Origin: CAYLUN01 sp964386865
GTDB taxonomy: Bacteria > Verrucomicrobiota > Kiritimatiellia > RFP12 > UBA1067
Assembly: GCA_964386865.1 (NCBI GenBank)
Contig: CAYLUN010000021.1
Coordinates: 1 to 64,000, forward strand
DNA: 64,000 nt
Direction of reading: 5' to 3'
Below, in pieces: positions 57,747 through 64,000 of the stretch. The first letter of the stretch is position 1. Every line of letters begins with the position of its first letter. Position numbers and translations under genes: made by a program. The notes beneath the pieces are model-generated. The model was not told where the DNA came from, made no database searches, and saw nothing but the letters and a program-made list of their open reading frames with translations.

Positions 57747-58526
57747 ATGTTTGATTTGAGTTGTCGCGTCGCCAGCCAGGCGCCGCTGAAGGCCGGGTAC
57801 TGGGCGCTGGAGCTGGACGCGAAGGCGATCGCGGACCGGGCGTGCCCGGGGCAATTCGTGCACGTGCGCGTGCCCGGCTTGGAGCGGGTGTCGCTGCGCC
57901 GGCCGTTCAGCATCTTCGGCGCAGGCGAAGGCGTGCTGAAGCTCCTGTACAAGACGGTCGGGCGAGGCACGGAGGAAATGAACCGGCTGCGGCCCGGCGA
58001 CGAGGTGCAGGTCATCGGCCCCCTCGGCAACGGGTTCCCGCTCGCGCCGCAGGGCGTGCCGCTGCTCGTGGCCGGCGGATATGGCGTGGCGCCGCTCTGT
58101 TTTCTGGCTGGCCGCCTGGCGTGCAAGGGCGTGGCGCTGGTGGGCGGGCGCAGCGGCGACGACGTGCTGGCGTGCGAGGCCTTCGAGCGCCTCGGCTGGC
58201 AGGTTCGCGTGGCGACGCAGGACGGCTCGCTGGGCGAGCGAGGGCTGGTCACGGCCCCGCTCGACCGCGAGCTGGCGAGGCTGAAGGCGGAGGGGCTCGC
58301 GGCGGAGCTCTACGCGTGCGGCCCGGACGGCATGTTGCGCGCGGTGGGCGAGCGCGCGGTGGCGGCCGGCTGCCGCGGGTGGCTCTCGCTCGACAAGCAC
58401 ATGGTCTGCGGCGTCGGCGCCTGCCTGGCCTGCGTCCAGAACCTGCGGCGCGAAGACGGCTCGACGTGGATCGGCCGCGTGTGTCACGACGGACCCATTT
58501 TTGAGGCGCGGGAAATCGTCTGGTGA
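57747..58526 (+). CDS. pyrK: Dihydroorotate dehydrogenase electron-transfer subunit
   Basis: A 259-residue ferredoxin-reductase-like protein that carries FAD and a [2Fe-2S] cluster. RRPFSIFG is the FAD-binding RxYS-type motif, LLVAGGYGVAPL the NAD region, ACGPDGML the CGP motif, and the C-terminal MVCGVGACLACV with a later C in RVCHDG holds the cluster cysteines. It passes electrons from PyrD to NAD. ATG 57747 is used; GTG 57738 also has the AAGGAG nearby. It overlaps pyrD by 4 bases, the usual class 1B layout. Confidence 0.9.
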   Translation: MFDLSCRVASQAPLKAGYWALELDAKAIADRACPGQFVHVRVPGLERVSLRRPFSIFGAGEGVLKLLYKTVGRGTEEMNRLRPGDEVQVIGPLGNGFPLAPQGVPLLVAGGYGVAPLCFLAGRLACKGVALVGGRSGDDVLACEAFERLGWQVRVATQDGSLGERGLVTAPLDRELARLKAEGLAAELYACGPDGMLRAVGERAVAAGCRGWLSLDKHMVCGVGACLACVQNLRREDGSTWIGRVCHDGPIFEAREIVW

Positions 58527-59473
58527 GCGAAGAGCGGAGCAGTGGACAGCCTATGCAAGAGGTGGATCTGAGCGTGGATTTGGGCGGCATCCGGATGAAG
58601 AATCCGGTGGCCGTGGCGTCGGGCACGTTTGGCTACGGCAAGGAGTACGCCGAGCTGATCGACGTGACGCGCCTGGGCGCGATCACCGTCAAGGGCATCC
58701 GGGCGCAGCCCTGGCCCGGCAACCCGCTGCCCCGGCACGTCGAGGTGCCGGGCGGCATGGTCAACGCCATCGGCCTGCAGGGCCCCGGCGTGGAGGGGTT
58801 CGTGCGCGAGTACATGCCGTTCCTGAGAACCACCGGCGTGCCGGTGATCGTCAACATCTGGGGCACGAGCGTCGAGGAGTACGTCGACGTCGCGCGGCGC
58901 TTCAGCGACGTCGAGGGCGTGGCCGGACTGGAGCTGAACATCTCGTGCCCGAACGTGAAGGAGGGCGGGCACGCGTTCGGCACCGACCCGCGGACGGTCG
59001 CCGCGCTGGTGTCGGCTGTGCGCGGCGCGACGCGCCTGCCGATCATGCCCAAGCTGGCGCCGAACGTGCCGGACATCAAGGTTTTCGTGCGGGCGGCGCA
59101 GGAGGCCGGCGCGGACGCGCTGGCCCTGATCAACACGCTGCCCGCGATGGTCATCGACATCGAGACGCGCCGGCCGGTTCTCGCGAACAAGGTGGGCGGG
59201 CTCTCGGGCCCCGCGATCCATCCCGTGGCCGTGAAGCTGGTGTGGGAGGCGGCGCAGGCCGCCACGGTCCCGCTGCTGGCGATGGGCGGCATCATGGGGC
59301 CTGAGCAGGCCATCGAGTTTCTGATCGCGGGCGCGACCGCGGTGGCTGTCGGCACGGCAAACTTTATCGATCCGGCCACGCCGCTGCGCGTCATCGACGG
59401 CATCGCGGCCTACCTGCAGAGGCACGGGCTGCGCGCAGTGCGCGAGCTGACGGGTTCGGTGATCACCCAGTAA
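58523..59473 (+). CDS. pyrD: Dihydroorotate dehydrogenase, class 1B catalytic subunit
   Basis: A 316-residue FMN TIM-barrel enzyme that oxidises dihydroorotate to orotate in pyrimidine synthesis. The motifs are NPVAVASGTFGYG, the catalytic Cys in LELNISCPNVKEGG, and the FMN phosphate sites GGIMGPEQA and VGTANF. The pairing with pyrK shows it is the NAD-dependent heterotetrameric type. GTG 58523 overlaps the pyrK stop; ATG 58553 is possible because the conserved part begins only after it. Confidence 0.9.
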   Translation: MSEERSSGQPMQEVDLSVDLGGIRMKNPVAVASGTFGYGKEYAELIDVTRLGAITVKGIRAQPWPGNPLPRHVEVPGGMVNAIGLQGPGVEGFVREYMPFLRTTGVPVIVNIWGTSVEEYVDVARRFSDVEGVAGLELNISCPNVKEGGHAFGTDPRTVAALVSAVRGATRLPIMPKLAPNVPDIKVFVRAAQEAGADALALINTLPAMVIDIETRRPVLANKVGGLSGPAIHPVAVKLVWEAAQAATVPLLAMGGIMGPEQAIEFLIAGATAVAVGTANFIDPATPLRVIDGIAAYLQRHGLRAVRELTGSVITQ

Positions 59474-59495
59474 GCGGAAGTGGCGGGAGGCGCAC

Positions 59496-60638
59496 ATGGA
59501 ACGGAAATGGTACTACGCGGTCGACGGCGTCCGGCACGGCGCGGTGACGCTCGAGGAGCTGCGCGCGCTGGTCGAGAGCGGAGCGCTGGGCGAGTCCGCC
59601 TTGGTGTGGCAGCCCGAATTCGGCCCGGAGTGGCGCACCGTCAGTCAGGCCCGTGCGCTTCTCGTCCCGACGCCGCCGCCCCCGCCGGCAGAGATGCGGG
59701 CGGCCGACGTCGCCCTGTCCGGCGTGGTGGGCGCGCGGCCGTCGGCGCTGGCGTCGGCGGCTCAGGCGTTTGCGCGGGTGTCCGACGTGCTGTTCAAGTC
59801 GTTCGACTTCGTGCGGTGGTTGAGCATGGGGTTCTGCGCCTGGCTGGCCTACATTAGCCTGCCCTTGGGCAGCCTTTCCGAGAAAGCCCAGACGCAGACC
59901 GCCGTGACCAAGGAGATGGTCGACAAACTGCTGGAGGGGCTGGTGCGGGTGGTTCAAACGGCGCCGAGCACCACGTGGCTGACGGCTGCGGCGCTCTGGA
60001 TCCTGCTGGGCGTCTGGCTGTGTTCGTTGCGCTCGCGGGGCGACTTCATGTTTCTGCACCGCTGGTATCGGCCCGACGCGCCGATCCTGCCGAGCTGGCG
60101 TGCCGCGAGCGCGTCAGGGCAGGCGCTGTTCATCTGGCGCCTTGGGTTCTACGGTCTCGCGGGCCTCTTGTTCGCGCTCGATGGTGTGTTCGCATACGTG
60201 AAGGTCGTCCAGCCGTATGTCAAAGGCGGCACGGTGTGGGACGGCACGCTGCTTCAGCCGACCGTGGCCGGTGTGACCGCCGCGGTCTTGCTCGCTGTCG
60301 CGGTGCAGGTCATCGAGCATCTGGTCAAGGCGTTCGTGGTGCCGGTGATGTACTGGCGCAACGTCTCGCCGGCGCGCGCGTGGTTGTCCGTGTTCGACCT
60401 CTGCAACCAGTATCCGTTCTCCGTGCTGGGCTACCTGTGCGTGGGCGTGCTCTGCTCCGTGACCGCGCTGGTCGCGCTGTTGGCGTTTGTCCTCGGCACC
60501 TGCTGCATCGGCATCTTGCCGCTGATGCTGCCCTATTTCAACGGTGTGGCGCTGTTGCCGGTCACGCTGTTTTTCCGCGGTTATTCCGTGTGCTTCTTGA
60601 GCCGGTGGCGGCCGGATTTGATTCCCGCTGCGGCGTAA
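59496..60638 (+). CDS. GYF_2-domain membrane protein
   Basis: A 380-residue protein. The N-terminal 60 residues (KWYYAVDGVRHGAVTLEEL) form a GYF_2 domain, followed by a proline-rich linker (PTPPPPPAE) and five or so hydrophobic segments between residues 105 and 365. The membrane part resembles a DUF4013/YIP1-like or glycerophosphoryl-diester-type bundle, but no function can be given. GYF_2 proteins are thought to bind proline-rich peptides. It sits between pyrD and adenosine deaminase without obvious functional link. Confidence 0.7.
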   Translation: MERKWYYAVDGVRHGAVTLEELRALVESGALGESALVWQPEFGPEWRTVSQARALLVPTPPPPPAEMRAADVALSGVVGARPSALASAAQAFARVSDVLFKSFDFVRWLSMGFCAWLAYISLPLGSLSEKAQTQTAVTKEMVDKLLEGLVRVVQTAPSTTWLTAAALWILLGVWLCSLRSRGDFMFLHRWYRPDAPILPSWRAASASGQALFIWRLGFYGLAGLLFALDGVFAYVKVVQPYVKGGTVWDGTLLQPTVAGVTAAVLLAVAVQVIEHLVKAFVVPVMYWRNVSPARAWLSVFDLCNQYPFSVLGYLCVGVLCSVTALVALLAFVLGTCCIGILPLMLPYFNGVALLPVTLFFRGYSVCFLSRWRPDLIPAAA

Positions 60639-60655
60639 GCCGGAAAGGGGGGGCG

Positions 60656-61900
60656 ATGATCGCACGCGAATTGATACGGGCGGTGCCGAAGAGCGACCTG
60701 CACGCGCATCTGGACGGGTCGCTGCGCGCGTCGACGCTGATCGAGCTGGCGCGCGAGCAAGGCGTTGAGCTGCCGTCTTACGAGGTGGCGGGTCTGCTCG
60801 AAACGGTCTTCAAGCCGTCGTATGCGAATCTAGGTGAGTACCTGCTGGGGTTCGACTACACCTGCGCGGTGCTGCAGTCGTTCGAGGCCATGGAGCGCGT
60901 GGCGTTCGAGATGGCCGAGGACGCGCTCGCACAGGGCGTGCGCTACCTGGAGGTTCGGTTCGCGCCCCAGCGACTGGTGGCGTCGGGCGAGGACTGCGTG
61001 CGGGCCTTCAAGGCCGTGAGCGACGGCCTCGTGCTGGCCAAGCGGCGACACAATCTCACGGACGCCGTGTTGAGCGGCGGCGACGTCCCTTTCGAGTGGG
61101 CCATCATCTGCTGCGCCATGCGCAATTTCGGGCGCGGCATGAGCGCCTACTACGACCGCCTGCTGGACGTGTTGCCGGGCATGCGACACAAAGAGATGCT
61201 GGCGATCGCCTCGCAGGAGGCCGTGCGCTCGGCGGTGGCCGCCCGCGAGCGCCACGGCATTCCGGTGACGGGGTTCGACCTCGCGGGCGAGGAGGCGGGC
61301 TACCCGGCCGGGCACCACGGCGCGGCCTACGAGGAGGCTCACCGGCACTTTATCCGCAAGACGGTTCACGCGGGCGAGGCCTACGGGCCGGAGTCGATCT
61401 ATGAGGCGATCGCGCGCTGCCACGCGGAGCGCATCGGGCACGGCACGTTCCTGTTTGCGGCGGACAAGATTCAGGACCCGCTGATCGCCGACAAGGCGGC
61501 GTTCGTCGACCAGCTGGCCGAGTACATCGCGACGATGCGCGTGACGATCGAGGTCTGCCCGACCAGCAACCTCCAGACCATTCCCGAGCTGCGCGGCGAC
61601 ATCCGCAACCACCCCGTGCGGCAGATGCTCAACTACGGCATGGCGGTGGCCGTGGCGACCGACAACACGCTGGTCTCGCACACGGACATCAACCGCGAGC
61701 TGGCGCTTGTGACCGACGCGTGCAAACTGGATCTGATTGCCTTCAAGCGGCTGGTGCTCGCGGGCTTCAAGGGCGCGTTCTACCCGGGGCGGTACGCGGA
61801 GAAACGGGCGTTTGTGAAGTGCGCGGCCGAGCGGTTCGAGCGGATCGTTGAGCGCTTCAGCGGCGAAGGCAAGGACGGAGGTGGCGGATGCGGTTCCTGA
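60656..61900 (+). CDS. add: Adenosine deaminase
   Basis: A 414-residue member of the amidohydrolase superfamily. DLHAHLDGSLR has the first two zinc-binding His residues, KTVHAGE the catalytic Glu with a His before it, ERIGHGTF the next His and VATDNTLVS the zinc Asp. It is longer than typical (about 340) because of a region around residues 110-200. It deaminates adenosine to inosine in purine salvage; an adenosine-related substrate cannot be excluded. GGAAAGGGG precedes ATG 60656. It overlaps nnr by 13 bases. Confidence 0.8.
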   Translation: MIARELIRAVPKSDLHAHLDGSLRASTLIELAREQGVELPSYEVAGLLETVFKPSYANLGEYLLGFDYTCAVLQSFEAMERVAFEMAEDALAQGVRYLEVRFAPQRLVASGEDCVRAFKAVSDGLVLAKRRHNLTDAVLSGGDVPFEWAIICCAMRNFGRGMSAYYDRLLDVLPGMRHKEMLAIASQEAVRSAVAARERHGIPVTGFDLAGEEAGYPAGHHGAAYEEAHRHFIRKTVHAGEAYGPESIYEAIARCHAERIGHGTFLFAADKIQDPLIADKAAFVDQLAEYIATMRVTIEVCPTSNLQTIPELRGDIRNHPVRQMLNYGMAVAVATDNTLVSHTDINRELALVTDACKLDLIAFKRLVLAGFKGAFYPGRYAEKRAFVKCAAERFERIVERFSGEGKDGGGGCGS

Positions 61901-63474
61901 CGGTTGAGCAAATGCGTGCCGCGGACCTGGCTGCGGTCTCGGAGCGCAAGATTCCCAGCGCCGTGCTGATGAACCGCGCGGGCACGGCCGTCGCGAGGGC
62001 CGTGGAAAAGCTCGCTGCGTTGCGCGGCACGCGCAACGCGGTGGTGGTCGCAGGGCACGGCAACAACGGCGGCGACGCCTGCGTGGCCGCGCGTTGCCTG
62101 TTCGAGGACGGGTTCCACGTGCAGGTGCTGATGACCTGCGTGCCGGCGGTTCTCAAGGGCGTTGCACGCGAGGCGTGGGACGAGATGCGCACAGCCGGCG
62201 TGCCCTACGTCGTGCTGGCCTCGGAAGAGAGCTGGCGCGAGGATGTCGGCGTGTTCGCGGGAACCCTGCTGCGCCACGGCATCCTGATCGACGGCGTGCT
62301 CGGCACGGGCTGCAAAGGCGCGCCGGCGGGCGCGGCCGAGCGGGCGATCCGCTGGGTCAACCAGATGCGCCGGCACGCGCTGGTGGTCGCCATTGACCTG
62401 CCGTCCGGCATGAACGGCGACACCGGCGAGGCCGCGGGGCCTCTGGTTCACGCCGACGTGACGGTGACTTTCGCCCGGCCCAAGCGCTGCTTTCTCAACC
62501 TGGAGCAGGCTGACAAGGTCGGCCATCTGGTCGTGGCGGAGATCGGCATCCCGGACGAAGTCTGCGACCGGGGCGCCGCCGACGCGCCCTGCCAGCTCAT
62601 CGCGCTGCCGGAGATCGTCAGGGACTTCCCGGCGCGCCCGCGGGCGGCTCACAAAGGCACGTTCGGCCACGTCTGCGTGGTCGGCGGCTCGGCGGGGTTC
62701 TGCCACGCGCCTGTTCTGGCGGCGCTCGGCGCCCTGCGCAGCGGCGCCGGACTGGTGACGCTCGCCGCGCCCGCGGCCAGCGGCTGGGCCGCCGCCGCGC
62801 ACGTGCCGGAGGCGATGGCGCACGCGCTGGAGGCGCCGCAGGGCGACCTGTCCGTCGCGTCGCTTCAGGCGTGGGGCCGCGACCTGAACGGCTTCGACGC
62901 GCTCGTGGCCGGCCCTGGCCTGGGGCAGTCGGAGCGCGCGCGAGAGCTGGTCGCGCATGTGCTTGCCACGTACGGCGGCCGGCTGGTGCTGGACGCCGAC
63001 GGGCTCAACGCGCTCGCCGCGCTGCAGGCGGGCGGCTGGCAGCCGCGCGACGGGCAGCGGCTGGTGCTCACGCCGCACCCCGGCGAAGCGGCGCGGCTTT
63101 TGGGCCTCACCGTTCAGGACGTCCAGGCCGACCGGCTGGCGGCAGCCCGCAAGCTGGCGGACCGGTATCGGGCGGTCATCGTCCTGAAGGGCGCGGGCAC
63201 GCTCGTGTGCGAGCCGGGCGGCGTGCCGCGGCTCAACCTCACGGGCAACCCGGGCCTGGCCTCCGGCGGCACGGGCGACGTGCTGGCGGGCATGCTCGGC
63301 GCGCTCTGGGCGCAGGGGCTGGAGGCTGCCCAAGCAGCCGCCACGGCGGTGTGGGCGCACGGCACCGCCGGCGACCTCGCGGCCTTCGCGGCAAGCCAGA
63401 CCGCGCTTAGCGCCACCGCGCTGGCGGAACGGCTGGGCCAAGTCTATCAGATGGTCGAGCGCAAGACGGTGTAG
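61888..63474 (+). CDS. nnr: Bifunctional NAD(P)H-hydrate epimerase/dehydratase
   Basis: A 528-residue two-domain repair enzyme. The N-terminal epimerase (YjeF_N) half has LMNRAGTAVA, VVAGHGNNGGDA and IDLPSGMNGDTG. The C-terminal ADP-dependent dehydratase half has KGTFGHVCVVGGSAGF, LTPHPGEAARLLG and the signature NPGLASGGTGDVLAG. It repairs hydrated NAD(P)H formed by damage. Length and domain order are normal. It ends this plus-strand block; no terminator was found in the following bases. Confidence 0.95.
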   Translation: MRFLTVEQMRAADLAAVSERKIPSAVLMNRAGTAVARAVEKLAALRGTRNAVVVAGHGNNGGDACVAARCLFEDGFHVQVLMTCVPAVLKGVAREAWDEMRTAGVPYVVLASEESWREDVGVFAGTLLRHGILIDGVLGTGCKGAPAGAAERAIRWVNQMRRHALVVAIDLPSGMNGDTGEAAGPLVHADVTVTFARPKRCFLNLEQADKVGHLVVAEIGIPDEVCDRGAADAPCQLIALPEIVRDFPARPRAAHKGTFGHVCVVGGSAGFCHAPVLAALGALRSGAGLVTLAAPAASGWAAAAHVPEAMAHALEAPQGDLSVASLQAWGRDLNGFDALVAGPGLGQSERARELVAHVLATYGGRLVLDADGLNALAALQAGGWQPRDGQRLVLTPHPGEAARLLGLTVQDVQADRLAAARKLADRYRAVIVLKGAGTLVCEPGGVPRLNLTGNPGLASGGTGDVLAGMLGALWAQGLEAAQAAATAVWAHGTAGDLAAFAASQTALSATALAERLGQVYQMVERKTV

Positions 63475-63501
63475 AAGCCACACGGCGGACGTTCAGTTCG
63501 G

Positions 63502-63825
63502 TTAGTTGGCTGTGCGGAACAAACGATGTTGCGATGCGGAACGGTCAAAAGTCAGGGTGAATGATGCGCCGCACGCCTGATTGATATGAACGATGAGATA
63601 ATCCGAGAAATCAGCTGTCCCCTGTTCAAACTCCCGAAGGGCTTTCCAGATAGAATCGCGCTGTTGCATTTCAATGTTGTCGGCCAGAAGCAAGGTCCTG
63701 ATGACCTCCTGGACCTTTTCCTTCTTCTGTTTGTAGGAGCGAAGGAGAACCCAGACGATCTCACACAGGACGACGGGGCAGATCAGACCTTTGTTAGCCG
63801 CTGATAGCTCTTTAGTAAAGGTAAG
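63502..63825 (-). pseudogene. VapC-type PIN-domain toxin, N-terminus missing
   Basis: The minus strand encodes, in one open frame, FTKELSAANKGLICPVVLCE, then IVWVLLRSYKQKKEKVQEVI, then RTLLLADNIEMQQRDSIWKA, then LREFEQGTADFSDYLIVHI and a final FTLTFDRSASQ. These match VapC toxins: the ElvWVL helix, the ADFsDyLI segment and the TFDR ending with its acidic residues. The beginning, including the first catalytic Asp (DTNVLLR-type strand), is absent: a stop (TAA) and another (TGA) lie just upstream near 63826 and no start codon fits. No antitoxin gene was found on its 5' side. Confidence 0.65.
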
Positions 63826-63840
63826 TTATCATTTTCTTTT

Positions 63841-63999
63841 TTAGTTGTCCGTAGGGACGATTAAGGCCGCCGCAGCGGGCCAGAGCGCGCAGGCGCGGCG
63901 CTGGTAGTCCAGCACTTGACGCTGGCGCGTCTCGGGCGGTCGCCGGTCGCCGGGCAGCGACTCGCGAGCGGCGGCGGCGGCGTACAGGTAGTTGCCTGC
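63841..63999 (-). CDS. C-terminal end of an unknown gene, partial
   Basis: A minus-strand frame is open from the window edge to a TAA at 63841-63843 and encodes about 52 residues: an Ala-rich start (AGNYLYAAAARESLPGD) and a later RQRQVLDYQRRACALWP. The G+C-rich third positions look like those of the true genes here. I do not recognise a family, and the gene continues beyond base 64000. Confidence 0.45.
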   Translation of the reverse strand, partial: AGNYLYAAAAARESLPGDRRPPETRQRQVLDYQRRACALWPAAAALIVPTDN

Positions 64000-64000
64000 C

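Noticed and set aside
59975..60655. Upstream extension of the adenosine deaminase frame
   Set aside because: It lies within the GYF-domain gene in another frame; the deaminase motifs begin right after ATG 60656, which has a good ribosome site.

Overview
The window is a G+C-rich bacterial chromosomal segment dominated by a plus-strand surface-polysaccharide / glycan export locus (about 320 to 50557), followed by a short minus-strand pair (50700-52594) and a second plus-strand block of unrelated housekeeping and signalling genes (52688-63474). The exosortase fused to an EpsI domain, the large membrane Hanks kinase, the DUF4143 ATPases, and the repeat-flanked S23 and GxxExxY genes suggest a member of the PVC group (Verrucomicrobiota/Kiritimatiellota/Lentisphaerota). 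That placement is inference: there is no rRNA or other phylogenetic marker here. No tRNA, rRNA or CRISPR array was seen.

Layout. 1-5777: end of a GNAT gene, a polytopic membrane protein, two Gfo/Idh/MocA sugar oxidoreductases and a GT-B-like transferase. 5818-14582: a Wzx-type flippase, a second GT-B-like transferase, two tandem hexapeptide acyltransferases, an epimerase with a cysteine-rich insert, two tandem paralogous glycosyltransferases and another acyltransferase. 14587-21495: CapA-like protein, Cys-less asparagine-synthase-like protein, ATP-grasp protein, S23 four-helix-bundle protein, alanine-dehydrogenase-like protein and FemAB/GNAT-like protein; together these look like amino-acid or amide tailoring of a sugar. 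21542-33218: six glycosyltransferase-related genes, NodB-like deacetylase, AsnB and a Wzy/O-antigen-ligase-like polymerase. 33398-40685: two DUF4143 ATPases, VapBC, a broken ATPase, a CapD-like protein, a GxxExxY protein, a phosphoglycosyl transferase and a WbuB-like transferase. 40676-50557: a PglC/PglD/PglE/PglF-like set (diacetylbacillosamine-type precursor and its lipid loading), a DUF2723 membrane protein, an exosortase-EpsI fusion and a WecA-like fusion. 50554-52594: a YjbQ stub, a strong terminator, and convergent NTP_transf_5 and thiE genes. 52688-63474: a GH106-like protein, a Ser/Thr kinase, pyrK-pyrD, a GYF-domain membrane protein, adenosine deaminase and nnr. The right end holds a truncated VapC and the end of an unknown minus-strand gene.

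The most striking feature is a set of short degenerate tandem-repeat arms of at least five sequence families (A: GGTCGGA/GGTCAGA-like; B: TTCTAAAGTTCTAAAATGCGGGAG-like in pieces; C: AACCGCGAAT..GCGAATTGGGC-like; E: GGCAGTGGGCAGT-like; F: CTCACAGAGGCACAGAG-like). The arms occur as inverted pairs around a core. The core is a small gene (S23 protein, GxxExxY protein, a DUF4143 ATPase remnant) or a structured 129-bp noncoding cloverleaf present twice. Arms also occur singly between genes. Most unusually, they also lie inside coding genes as in-frame inserts (three in one glycosyltransferase, one about 50 residues long between the PLP-site Asp and Lys of an aminotransferase, and others). This looks like a modular family of mobile, inverted-repeat-armed elements that the host tolerates at the protein level. 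It is the best candidate for an undescribed system in the window.
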